Of a DNA stretch of 46,382 nt, positions 25,559-32,803 are shown piece after piece; the first letter of the stretch is position 1, and each line of letters opens with the position of its first letter. The DNA comes from Nitrosotalea sp. (lineage in GTDB: Archaea > Thermoproteota > Nitrososphaeria > Nitrososphaerales > Nitrosopumilaceae), in contig JAJPEA010000001.1 of NCBI GenBank assembly GCA_023252335.1, positions 1-46,382 on the forward strand, read 5' to 3'. The notes under the pieces are model-generated. The model saw only the letters and a list, made by a program, of their open reading frames with translations, was not told the DNA's origin and did no database searches. The position numbers and the translations under genes are program-made.

Positions 25559-25765
25559 ATGGTTATATATAGCATAGACGCTGATCTGCATTTGACCAGC
25601 CCATTTTGTCCAGCAATATTTGGATTCAAGATTGCACAAGACGTACATGACAACTTGCTCAAGATAGATGGAATCAACGATGTCAAGGTAAACGTTTCAA
25701 ATCATTTCATGGCAGAAGCCATAAACAATCAGGTAAACACTAGCAAGAATCCTAAAAAGCCTTAA
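25559..25765 (+). CDS. Short DUF59/MIP18-like (Fe-S assembly type) protein, N terminus missing
   Basis: 68 residues. The stretch LHLTSPFCPAIFGFKIAQDV and KIDGINDVKVNVS resemble the Cys-containing loop, helix and last strand of DUF59 (PaaD/SufT-like) proteins that act in Fe-S cluster maturation. The N-terminal helix and the LGLIY strand of the about 100-residue family are absent; the upstream frame is open but overlaps argH and does not resemble them. It ends with a Lys/Pro tail 2 nt before the convergent sdhB. It is either a genuine short variant or a truncated gene. Confidence 0.55.
   Translation: MVIYSIDADLHLTSPFCPAIFGFKIAQDVHDNLLKIDGINDVKVNVSNHFMAEAINNQVNTSKNPKKP
25564..25571 (-). promoter_or_regulatory. 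TATA box of argH
   Basis: Perfect TATATATA, 21 nt before ATG 25542 (leaderless). It lies inside the first codons of the divergent short DUF59-like frame, so the two units cannot be regulated independently in the usual way. Confidence 0.55.
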
Positions 25766-25767
25766 TA

Positions 25768-26541
25768 TTATTTTCTAAATCCTAAGAGATATCCCCTGAG
25801 CAATTGTATTGCCATTGCAGGGTCTACACCTTTTGGACAGACTTGGCTACATGATCCAGCAAAGTGACATCTCCATATACCATGAGAGTCGTCCACAATT
25901 TTTAGCCTGTCATCTTTTCCTTTGTCTCGGTTATCTGCCACATACCTATAGGCTTGTGCAAGTCCCTGAGGACCAATAAATGACGTATCAGTAGCCATTG
26001 TTGGGCATGCAGAGTTACACAAACCACATTTGATGCAATAAGAGAACTGGAGAAACTTTTCAAGATCCTGCGGTGTTTGTATGAATTCTTTGGATTCAGG
26101 TGTTACCTCAGAATCTTCTCGGATGATAAATGGTTTCATTTTTTTGTGGTTTGAGATTAGTTGTTTAAAGTCAACTGCAAGATCCCTGATTATTGGAAAG
26201 TTATTCATGGGTTCAACTGTGATAACATTTGAGTTTAATTCTGAAACCTTTGTGTAACATGCAAGAGCTGGTCTTCCATTGATTTTCATCCCACAAGAAC
26301 CACATGATGCTTGTCTACAGGAATATCTCACTGCTACAGAGTGATCAAAGTTTTGTTTTACATACAGTATTGCCTCCAAGACTGTAGTCCATTTCTGCAC
26401 TGGAATTTGAAATTCTGAAAATGAAGGTTCTTGTCCTTCTGAAGGATTTGACCTAGCAATTCTAAGAGTAATGGTATTTGGTTGACTAGAAGTTTTTGTA
26501 TTTGACTCCTCAGATGGTTTTGGTGCTTCTACAACTGCCAT
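25768..26541 (-). CDS. sdhB: Succinate dehydrogenase iron-sulfur subunit
   Basis: 257 residues; passes electrons from the flavoprotein to quinone. Plant-type [2Fe-2S] ligands C75, C80, C83, C95 (SCRQASCGSCG); then C169/C172/C175/C179 (CIKCGLCNSACP) and C225/C231/C235 (CHFAGSCSQVCP) for the [4Fe-4S] and [3Fe-4S] clusters. An extra N-terminal 20 residues are Ser/Thr-rich. It ends the sdhACDB operon, 2 nt after sdhD. Confidence 0.96.
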   Translation of the reverse strand: MAVVEAPKPSEESNTKTSSQPNTITLRIARSNPSEGQEPSFSEFQIPVQKWTTVLEAILYVKQNFDHSVAVRYSCRQASCGSCGMKINGRPALACYTKVSELNSNVITVEPMNNFPIIRDLAVDFKQLISNHKKMKPFIIREDSEVTPESKEFIQTPQDLEKFLQFSYCIKCGLCNSACPTMATDTSFIGPQGLAQAYRYVADNRDKGKDDRLKIVDDSHGIWRCHFAGSCSQVCPKGVDPAMAIQLLRGYLLGFRK

Positions 26542-26543
26542 GT

Positions 26544-26888
26544 CTAAGAAACCCCCATTCCCGCCATCAATATAGTTCTTGAGCCATAAGCAATCAATAT
26601 TGCCATGGCTGCAAGGGATCCATAGTTAATCATTTTTTCATACGTGGAACCTTGTTTTAATTCCAAGAGTATTACTCTAAGACCATTAAAACCATGCACT
26701 GAAAGCAAAATCAGTATAGCTTCCAACATCAATGCATATGGGAGAAAATGATAGTTTGTAATTACGTTTTGATATTGTAATGAATCAGAAAACTTTTGTG
26801 ACATTCTCATCAGTATGTGTACAGCCACTAGTGCTACAGCTCCTAATGCTGTTCCATAATGTATTTTCATGATAATACTTTCTCTCAT
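26544..26888 (-). CDS. sdhD: Succinate dehydrogenase membrane anchor, second subunit
   Basis: 114 residues, three helices. The first helix has HYGTALGAVALVAVHILMRM, the second LMLEAILILLSVHGFNGLRVIL with a His in the position of the haem/quinone ligand. I chose ATG 26888, one base past the sdhC stop; an upstream ATG at 26918 would overlap sdhC by 29 nt. Divergent in sequence, as anchors usually are; the assignment rests on topology and position between sdhC and sdhB. Confidence 0.85.
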   Translation of the reverse strand: MRESIIMKIHYGTALGAVALVAVHILMRMSQKFSDSLQYQNVITNYHFLPYALMLEAILILLSVHGFNGLRVILLELKQGSTYEKMINYGSLAAMAILIAYGSRTILMAGMGVS

Positions 26889-26889
26889 C

Positions 26890-27324
26890 TTAATCACCAA
26901 GTAGTACTGATGCACCATACATCATGGCTAGTGCTGCAAGAGCAATTGAGACCCAGATGCAAAGTCTTTGTTTGTAGTTCAATGATGCTGCCTTGTATGG
27001 ATATTCAGGCTGGCCAGGTTTTCCAACTCCTATACCTCCATGGCCAAGCATGACTCGAATTCCATTTGCAGTATGAAATACACACATACCAATTACCAAT
27101 GTGAGAATGAGATGGCCCTCTATAGTTTGTGTGAGTTCCAGCATCTTGTCCCAGGCTATTTTGCCGTTGACAATTGCACTGGTTTCATAAATATGACCTA
27201 TCAAATATGCAAGTAACCCTAGTCCGCTAAGTCGCTGCAACCAATATGCAACACGCTCTAGCCCATATCGAGTGGGATTTGCCATTCCCTTTATGCCTTC
27301 ACGGTTTGACAATCTTTCTGCCAC
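26890..27324 (-). CDS. sdhC: Succinate dehydrogenase cytochrome b-type anchor
   Basis: 144 residues with three transmembrane helices. GLERVAYWLQRLSGLGLLAYLIGHIYET gives the conserved Arg-Leu-Ser-Gly segment, and HLILTLVIGMCVFHTANGIRVML carries the His expected for haem b. Its ATG overlaps the last base of sdhA (27324). It anchors the enzyme in the membrane and binds the quinone. Confidence 0.9.
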   Translation of the reverse strand: MAERLSNREGIKGMANPTRYGLERVAYWLQRLSGLGLLAYLIGHIYETSAIVNGKIAWDKMLELTQTIEGHLILTLVIGMCVFHTANGIRVMLGHGGIGVGKPGQPEYPYKAASLNYKQRLCIWVSIALAALAMMYGASVLLGD

Positions 27325-29036
27325 TAGTATTTCCTCTCCACTGGCTTGTATTTAGTAATAGTTACAGGATGTGTCTTCAGAACTGGCTCCTTGGTATCAT
27401 AATATACCAGAGTATGGTGTAAAAAGTTCTTATCATCCCTATCAGGATAATCAACTCTTGAATGTGCTCCTCTAGATTCCTTTCTTGCAATTGCACCCAT
27501 CAGAATAACTTCAGCAACGCGGAACATTGAATCAAGTTCCATGACGTTTGTAAAGTTCGTGTTATACTCTTTGGCTTTATCATCAACATGTTTCCAAGTT
27601 TTGCGCTGTAGTTGTCGTACTTGTTTTAGTCCCTCGACTAGATCATTTTCAGTTCTAAAGACATAAGCCTTTGAATTCATTATGTCAGTTAGTTCTTGTC
27701 GTACTTCGTATGGATTTACACTTCCACTTCCTCTAAAAATTCCGTCGTAGATTCTTTTTTCTTCAGTAGCAACCAAGTGCACTGGGAAAGGCGGTTGAGA
27801 TTTTCCTTCAAGAACATATTTTGCAGCAAGTTCTCCGGTTATCTTCCCCCATACGAGACATTCTGCTGTTGAGTTTGCTCCCAACCTATTTGCTCCATGT
27901 ACACTATTACATGCAACTTCTCCAGCTGCCCATATTCCTTGTATCTCTGTTGCACCATCTATGTTAGTATGAATTCCACCCATCATGTAATGACATACAG
28001 GCCTCACATCAATTGGTTCAGTGATTGGATCCACGCCAGAGAATTTTAGAGAGATTTCTCGGATTGCAGGTAATTTTCCAATAAGCACTTCTTTGCCAAG
28101 ATGTGTAAGATCTAATTTTAGACACTCTACTCCAGTTTCATTTTTGAAGCCTCTGCCTTCATTAATTTCTGTCATCATTGCACGAGAAACAACATCTCTT
28201 GAAGCAAGCTCAAGTTTGGTTGGCGCATATTTTTTCATAAATCGTTCTCCATCTTTATTTATCAGATATCCACCTTCGCCTCTTGCACCTTCTGTAATCA
28301 AAATTCCAGATGGTAATATTCCAGTTGGATGGAATTGAACAAATTCCATGTCTTTTAATGCCATCCCAGCACGATAAGCCATGTCTAATCCATCAGGAGT
28401 TGAAGCTAATGCATAAGTTGAAAAGCTGTAGACTCGTCCAGCACCTCCGGTCGCAATGATTAATGCTTTTGCCTTGAACGTATAGAAATTACCACTTGCA
28501 AGCTCGATTGCTGTAATGCCGCAAAAGCGTTGACCGTCATGGATTACAGACGTGACAAACCATTCATTGTAAAATTCAATGTTATCAAATTTCTGACAAG
28601 TGTCATAGAGAGTTTGCATTTCATAGAAACCGACTTTATCTTGAGCATATGTTGCACGATTAAAGCTATAACCTCCAAAAGCTCTCTGACCAATTCTTCC
28701 ATCTTCTCTTCTTGACCATGGCATTCCCCAATGCTCCAATTGGTATACTTCAGAGGGCATTTCCTGAACAAGTCTTTCAATCACATCTTGATCACCAAGA
28801 AAGTCACTTCCTTTCACAGTATCATATACATGAGATTCAAGAGAATCACCTTCTTCAGGATACAAAACAGCGGCTGTTCCACCTTCTGCAGATACAGAAT
28901 GTGAACGCATGACTTGGAGTTTTGAAACAACTCCAATCTTGAGCTTTGAACTTACTTTTGATGCTTGAATTGCCGCTCTAAGGCCAGCAAGGCCAGAACC
29001 CACTATCAAGAGATCAAGTTCTATGCTGTTGACCAT
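27324..29036 (-). CDS. sdhA: Succinate dehydrogenase flavoprotein subunit
   Basis: 570 residues. FAD-binding GSGLAGLRAAI (13-23), covalent-flavin site HSVSAEGGTAA, FHPTGI, substrate-closing TEGARGEGGYLINKDGERFM, the HTNIDGATEIQGIWAAGE motif and the Arg of REMMT-type capping residues are visible. First gene of the sdhACDB operon. It oxidises succinate to fumarate; in this autotrophic phylum it also serves the reverse steps that regenerate the 4-hydroxybutyrate part of the carbon cycle. Confidence 0.96.
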   Translation of the reverse strand: MVNSIELDLLIVGSGLAGLRAAIQASKVSSKLKIGVVSKLQVMRSHSVSAEGGTAAVLYPEEGDSLESHVYDTVKGSDFLGDQDVIERLVQEMPSEVYQLEHWGMPWSRREDGRIGQRAFGGYSFNRATYAQDKVGFYEMQTLYDTCQKFDNIEFYNEWFVTSVIHDGQRFCGITAIELASGNFYTFKAKALIIATGGAGRVYSFSTYALASTPDGLDMAYRAGMALKDMEFVQFHPTGILPSGILITEGARGEGGYLINKDGERFMKKYAPTKLELASRDVVSRAMMTEINEGRGFKNETGVECLKLDLTHLGKEVLIGKLPAIREISLKFSGVDPITEPIDVRPVCHYMMGGIHTNIDGATEIQGIWAAGEVACNSVHGANRLGANSTAECLVWGKITGELAAKYVLEGKSQPPFPVHLVATEEKRIYDGIFRGSGSVNPYEVRQELTDIMNSKAYVFRTENDLVEGLKQVRQLQRKTWKHVDDKAKEYNTNFTNVMELDSMFRVAEVILMGAIARKESRGAHSRVDYPDRDDKNFLHHTLVYYDTKEPVLKTHPVTITKYKPVERKY

Positions 29037-29062
29037 TATTCGACATTCTCCTTTCCACGCTT

Positions 29063-29070
29063 CATAAATA
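29063..29070 (-). promoter_or_regulatory. TATA box of the sdh operon
   Basis: Minus strand TATTTATG, 26 nt before ATG 29036. A purine-rich GGAAAGGAG stretch lies between, so a short leader with a Shine-Dalgarno-like motif is also possible. Confidence 0.45.
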
Positions 29071-29150
29071 TGTCTTGTGAAGGATTTTAATCAAGATATA
29101 TTACTATTATGTAAGTTTAGAGATAGTTTTTGAACCTCGTAGACTAACGT

Positions 29151-29249
29151 TTGACTTTCTCAGAAGATTTTCAAGATATTTCACAAGTTGTTGAAAAATA
29201 TTTCAATCAGAAAAAGTCAAGGCTAGAAAAAATGTCAAAGGTCGACTAA
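29151..29249 (+). CDS. Possible 32-residue small protein
   Basis: A TTG-started frame directly after a TAA encodes a charged, helix-prone peptide (FQDISQVVEKYFNQKKS) and ends in TAA before the TATA box of the next gene. Codon use looks like that of neighbours, and this phylum uses TTG leaderless starts. No TATA box of clear quality precedes it. It could also be the 3' remnant of a longer gene. Confidence 0.3.
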   Translation: MTFSEDFQDISQVVEKYFNQKKSRLEKMSKVD

Positions 29250-29251
29250 GC

Positions 29252-29260
29252 AATAAATAA
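29252..29260 (+). promoter_or_regulatory. TATA box of the PrpB-like gene
   Basis: AATAAATAA with 22 nt to the TTG at 29283, indicating a leaderless mRNA that begins with TTG. Confidence 0.5.
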
Positions 29261-29282
29261 TTGTAAAATAGTATAGCCGCAG

Positions 29283-30143
29283 TTGACAAGTATTAGAAAA
29301 TTATTACTAGACAAATCAAAACCTCTTGTCTTTCCAGGAGTTTATGATGCAATAACTGCAAGAATAGCCCAAAAAGCAGGCTTTGAAGCAATGTTTCAGA
29401 CAGGATATGGAACATCGGCAGCACTTCTTGGTATGCCAGATTATGGTTTCATAGGATCTACTGAAACAATTGAAAATGCAAGAAGAATATGCAAGTCAGT
29501 ATCTGTCCCAGTTATAGTAGATGCCGACACAGGCTATGGCAACCCATTGAGTGTGTGGAAACTTGTAAACGAGTTGGAATCAGTTGGGGCGTCAGGCATA
29601 TTTCTTGAAGACCAAAAATGGCCAAAAAGATGTGGGCACATGTCTGGCAAGGAAGTAATTCCAAAAGAAGAGTATGCAGAAAAACTTCGTGCTGCTGTTG
29701 ATGCTAGAAAGAGTAAGGATTTCATAATTGTTGCAAGAACAGATGCACGAGCTACTGAAGGACTAGATGCAGCAATAGAAAGAGGTCTACTTTACAAAGA
29801 GATTGGTGCCGATGCAATTTTTGTCGAGGCACCCAAATCAGTTGAAGAAATGAAAAAAATTGGCAAATCAATCAAGGCTCCTCTAGTTGCAAACATGATA
29901 GAAGGCGGAGCAACTCCTGTTCTTTCATCCAAGGAATTACACAGTATGGGATTCAATCTTATTTTGTATCCATTATCTGTGCTCTATGCAAACACATTTG
30001 CAACATTGAAGATTCTAAAGGAGTTGAAAAAGACTGGAACTACTCTAAAACTAAAAGAGTCTCTTGTAAATTTTGATGAGTTCAATGATATTGTAGATCT
30101 TTCCAGATTCAAAAAAATGGAAAATAAATATTCAACAAAATAA
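29283..30143 (+). CDS. Isocitrate lyase/PEP mutase family protein (methylisocitrate lyase-like)
   Basis: 286 residues, TIM barrel. The active-site stretch is LEDQKWPKRCGHMSGK with KRCGH at 115-119, equivalent to the K-K/R-C-G-H of isocitrate and 2-methylisocitrate lyases, and the Mg2+-binding DADTGYGN. Length matches PrpB (about 290) rather than isocitrate lyase (about 430). It probably cleaves 2-methylisocitrate or a related C4-C7 acid; oxaloacetate decarboxylase and carboxyphosphonoenolpyruvate-type enzymes share the fold, although the intact KRCGH favours a lyase. TTG start, monocistronic. Confidence 0.86.
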   Translation: MTSIRKLLLDKSKPLVFPGVYDAITARIAQKAGFEAMFQTGYGTSAALLGMPDYGFIGSTETIENARRICKSVSVPVIVDADTGYGNPLSVWKLVNELESVGASGIFLEDQKWPKRCGHMSGKEVIPKEEYAEKLRAAVDARKSKDFIIVARTDARATEGLDAAIERGLLYKEIGADAIFVEAPKSVEEMKKIGKSIKAPLVANMIEGGATPVLSSKELHSMGFNLILYPLSVLYANTFATLKILKELKKTGTTLKLKESLVNFDEFNDIVDLSRFKKMENKYSTK

Positions 30144-30179
30144 ATGACAAAAAAGAAAAGAGTCGTTCAAGGTCCTATC

Positions 30180-30464
30180 TTAAGAGTTTGTTCTCTTTAC
30201 TTCTATTTCTATAGTAGAAACATTCCTAGAGCGTCCATCTTGTGATTGCATTTGTTCTGAACCTATCTTGATGTTTCCTACGGCATAGCCAGCATTTTCT
30301 GTTTTTCGTGCAATGATTTGAGCAACGTCTACGGCATGGCCGATACTAAGTCCTCTTGCCTTGATTGATATTCGTGGTTGGTTTGCCAACTGTATGAGCG
30401 CAGAAGTAACATACGACATAAGTGGCTTTTTTCCAATGTAGATAATGTCTCTAGATTCGGACAT
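30180..30464 (-). CDS. albA: Chromatin protein Alba
   Basis: 94 residues, dimeric DNA/RNA-binding chromatin protein of archaea. IYIGKKPLMSYVTSAL, the Lys-bearing SIKARGLSIGHAVDVAQI loop (the Lys is the regulated acetylation site in other archaea) and IEIEVKR at the end cover the whole family. ATG 30464 lies 22 nt from the palindromic box at 30487-30494, which it shares with the divergent secreted-protein gene. Confidence 0.96.
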   Translation of the reverse strand: MSESRDIIYIGKKPLMSYVTSALIQLANQPRISIKARGLSIGHAVDVAQIIARKTENAGYAVGNIKIGSEQMQSQDGRSRNVSTIEIEVKRTNS

Positions 30465-30486
30465 GCGCTGGCTATCATTTGGGATA

Positions 30487-30494
30487 ATTTAAAT
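30487..30494. promoter_or_regulatory. Palindromic ATTTAAAT box shared by alba and a divergent gene
   Basis: A perfect 8-bp palindrome whose centre is about 27 nt from the ATG of alba (30464, minus) and about 27 nt from that of the secreted protein (30518, plus). There is no other TATA-like element in the 53-bp gap. One TBP site may therefore serve both directions. Confidence 0.5.
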
Positions 30495-30517
30495 CTAAGA
30501 ATGAAAAATTTGAGGCA

Positions 30518-30925
30518 ATGAAGTTTTTGATATTCCTAATTTTTGCAATGGCAATAATTGGAGCAAGTTCTGCGTATGGATTTGATGAGACATCAACATC
30601 AGACTTTAAGATAGTAAACTCACTTGGTGAGGAAATTAAATCTCCTGTAGTTAACCAACAGCTCAACCTACAAACGTCATTGAAGAATTTGAGTCAAAAA
30701 AATATTGATTGGGCATACATAGTTCAAGTGATTAATTCAGATGGCGCAATTGTTGATCTCAATTATGCAACAGGATCTCTTGCAAAAAACCAAACTCTTG
30801 CTGCAGCACTGTCATGGACTCCAAGTGAAGCAGGAAACTACAAAATTGAGACATTTGTTTGGGACAACTTACGGGACATAAATCCACTTGCTCCCATGAC
30901 TACACATTCAATTACTGTAACTTGA
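30518..30925 (+). CDS. Small secreted protein, Ig-like fold
   Basis: 135 residues with a Sec signal peptide (MKFLIFLIFAMAIIGASSA, cleavage near YG|F). The mature part alternates strands (FKIVNSLGEEI, LNLQTSLKNLSQ, IVQVINSDGAIVDL, GNYKIETFVWDN, THSITVT), consistent with a single Ig/CARDB-like domain found in many thaumarchaeal extracellular proteins. No anchor is present, so it is likely released or bound to the S-layer. Function unknown. Confidence 0.82.
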   Translation: MKFLIFLIFAMAIIGASSAYGFDETSTSDFKIVNSLGEEIKSPVVNQQLNLQTSLKNLSQKNIDWAYIVQVINSDGAIVDLNYATGSLAKNQTLAAALSWTPSEAGNYKIETFVWDNLRDINPLAPMTTHSITVT

Positions 30926-30930
30926 AAAAG

Positions 30931-31004
30931 TGGACCGGGTGGGATTTGAACCCACGATCTCACCCATGCCAAGGGCGTATCCTACTAGGCTAGACGACCG
31001 GCCC
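30931..31004 (-). tRNA. tRNA-Ala(GGC)
   Basis: 74-nt intronless tRNA on the minus strand. Acceptor GGGCCGG/CCGGTCC contains the G3-U70 wobble that identifies tRNA-Ala; D stem GTCT/GGAT; anticodon stem CGCCC/GGGTG with loop TTGGCAT (anticodon GGC); T arm GTGGG-TTCAAAT-CCCAC; discriminator A. CCA is not encoded. Confidence 0.95.
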
Positions 31005-31107
31005 ATATTCAACCAGAATATTGCATCTGATTTGCATTAACTTTTTTTGAGAGGTTATTAACGTTTAGTGTAAATCAAAAATTTAGGATGTGAAATAACA
31101 GCATAAG

Positions 31108-31115
31108 ATATTTAA
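31108..31115 (+). promoter_or_regulatory. TATA box of the ferredoxin-reductase-like gene
   Basis: ATATTTAA with 23 nt to GTG 31139, a leaderless start with GTG. Confidence 0.5.
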
Positions 31116-31138
31116 CTATCTAAATCAAAAATCCTCGC

Positions 31139-31978
31139 GTGGTCGTAGACAGTAAAGCAATAATTTCATACATACAAATTCAGAAAGAAGATTTAGCGGT
31201 TTTCAGATTCATACCAAAAGAAGGTGAATTACCACAGTACAAGGCTGGACAGTTTCTTACACTTGGAGCACACGTACCAGCAGAAAACAAGATAATTCGA
31301 AGAGCATATTCAATTGCATCAAATCCAGAGAACAGAAAGTATATTGAATTATACATCAGATGGGTAAGAAAACCACTTCCAGGACGTCTTACTACAGTAT
31401 TGTTTAGCGCAAAAGAAGGAGATGAGATAATTTGGTTAAAACCCACAGGTCCTTTCACCATAGAAGAAAAGAAACCAGATGGTGAACCAGACAATAGAAG
31501 AATAGTTTGTCTTGGCGGTGGCACAGGTCTTGCACCATTTCTCAGCTATGCAAAACATCTTCATGCAATAGGAAGTAAAAGAGAGATCGTAGTATACCAC
31601 GGTGCTAGTTATGTTGATGAATTAGGTTACAGAGATGAATTAACCAAACTAGAAGAAGAAAGTCTTGACAGAGGAAAAGACAAATGGAATTTCAGATACA
31701 GAGCTACTATCAGCAGACCAGATGAATGGTTTAACAGAACATGGAATGGTCATAAAGGTAGAGTAGAAAGTTTCCTACAGTCAAAAGACGGAGAAACATC
31801 ACCACTTGAAAAGATGGTCGGCGAGAAAATTACAAAGGATAATACAGTATTTTTCATTTGTGGTTGGCAAGGAACCATAGATGGTTGCCTAGATGTCTTG
31901 ACACCAAAAGGTTTTGTCACAGAAAGAAGCAAACGAGCAGACAAGAGCTTTGAAATAAAATACGAATCATACGGCTAG
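31139..31978 (+). CDS. FAD/NAD(P)-binding oxidoreductase of the ferredoxin-NADP reductase type
   Basis: 279 residues. FAD-binding RRAYSIASNP and the PGRLTT segment, then the nicotinamide-binding CLGGGTGLAPFLSY, and a C-terminal VFFICGWQGTIDGC. This is the plant-type FNR fold without a fused [2Fe-2S] domain. It would exchange electrons between ferredoxin and NADP(H). Because the complex I operon here lacks an NADH module, a ferredoxin pool linked through such an enzyme is a reasonable but untested idea. It is flanked by two tRNA genes and has no operon partner. Confidence 0.86.
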   Translation: MVVDSKAIISYIQIQKEDLAVFRFIPKEGELPQYKAGQFLTLGAHVPAENKIIRRAYSIASNPENRKYIELYIRWVRKPLPGRLTTVLFSAKEGDEIIWLKPTGPFTIEEKKPDGEPDNRRIVCLGGGTGLAPFLSYAKHLHAIGSKREIVVYHGASYVDELGYRDELTKLEEESLDRGKDKWNFRYRATISRPDEWFNRTWNGHKGRVESFLQSKDGETSPLEKMVGEKITKDNTVFFICGWQGTIDGCLDVLTPKGFVTERSKRADKSFEIKYESYG

Positions 31979-32028
31979 ACAAAATCCCCTTTGAAAGAAT
32001 AATATTCTATTACCATAGCGAGTCTTAC

Positions 32029-32102
32029 AGGGACGTAGGTTAGCTTGGTAGACTGCCAGCCTCGGGCGCTGGATGTCGTGGGTTCAAGTCCCATCGTCCC
32101 TA
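32029..32102 (+). tRNA. tRNA-Pro(CGG)
   Basis: 74-nt intronless tRNA. Acceptor AGGGACG/CGTCCCT; D stem GGTT/GACT; anticodon stem CCAGC/GCTGG with loop CTCGGGC (anticodon CGG); variable ATGTC; T arm GTGGG-TTCAAGT-CCCAT; discriminator A. CCA is not encoded. Confidence 0.95.
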
Positions 32103-32141
32103 TTCTTTTAGAGATCCATCACAATTTCAAATAAATGATTG

Positions 32142-32149
32142 AAATATAA
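32142..32149 (+). promoter_or_regulatory. TATA box of the nucleotidyltransferase-like gene
   Basis: AAATATAA with 21 nt to TTG 32171; again a leaderless TTG start. Confidence 0.5.
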
Positions 32150-32170
32150 CACAAAAATACAGAAAAGCAG

Positions 32171-32767
32171 TTGACAGTAGCAATCTATCTTGCACATTTG
32201 AATCCCGTTACCAAGGCTCATGTAGAAATTATTAATGAATTAAAAAATGAAGATCAAGTAAGAGTTCTTCCAGTCACATTCATGAAGAATGGTAAAGAGA
32301 TCAATAGTAGAAGTTTTCCTTTCAGTTATGAGTTGAGAAAAAAAATGCTACAAGCAGTATTTGGTGATAGTGTCACAGTTGTTCCAAATTATACATTTTA
32401 TGCACCATTTGCAAAATACATGCCTCCAATGTTATCGCCATATTCATGGAAAATAAAAAAGCAAATTTTGGATGGAGTAAAAACAGATTATTTTACATAC
32501 ACAGGTGACAAGGCAGAAGGTTTTGTACTCAATCTATATGGTCTAAATCCCAGAGTAGGCAAAAGAAAAGAAACTTCGGCATCTTCTGTAAAACAAAAAA
32601 TGTTTGATTCTGCAATGGGAAAAGATACAGATTGGGAGAACTATGTCGAACCCGAAGTGGTACAAATAATACGTCAGAGTTGGGATGTTGTTAAAAAATT
32701 TGCAAACGCTGAGGATCTCACATATAGAGTATTAGGAATGAAATTTCCAAGCATCGGATTTTGGTAG
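32171..32767 (+). CDS. Divergent NMNAT/cytidylyltransferase-like protein
   Basis: 198 residues. The N terminus (AIYLAHLNPVTKAHVEII) resembles the nucleotidyltransferase-superfamily loop F-x-P-x(2-3)-GH, with Ala16-His17 where the second half is normally GH, and ETSASSVKQKM (near 135-145) resembles the SSTxIR loop. The middle differs from NadM, with a long aromatic insert (NYTFYAPFAKYMPPML). It may be an adenylyltransferase for NAD or a different activation reaction; the Gly-to-Ala change at the HxGH motif argues for caution. No homologous neighbour. Confidence 0.6.
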   Translation: MTVAIYLAHLNPVTKAHVEIINELKNEDQVRVLPVTFMKNGKEINSRSFPFSYELRKKMLQAVFGDSVTVVPNYTFYAPFAKYMPPMLSPYSWKIKKQILDGVKTDYFTYTGDKAEGFVLNLYGLNPRVGKRKETSASSVKQKMFDSAMGKDTDWENYVEPEVVQIIRQSWDVVKKFANAEDLTYRVLGMKFPSIGFW

Positions 32768-32774
32768 AAATAGA

Positions 32775-32783
32775 TTAATTATA
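32775..32783 (+). promoter_or_regulatory. TATA box of the ilvE-sugar operon
   Basis: TTAATTATA with 20 nt to ATG 32804. Its position indicates that ilvE and the three following genes are one transcript. Confidence 0.45.
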
Positions 32784-32803
32784 GACAGATTCGGTTTTTC
32801 AAT

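Noticed and set aside
25543..25686. 48-codon N-terminal extension of argH
   Set aside because: It crosses the TATATATA box and has no similarity to argininosuccinate lyases; ATG 25542 gives the normal start.
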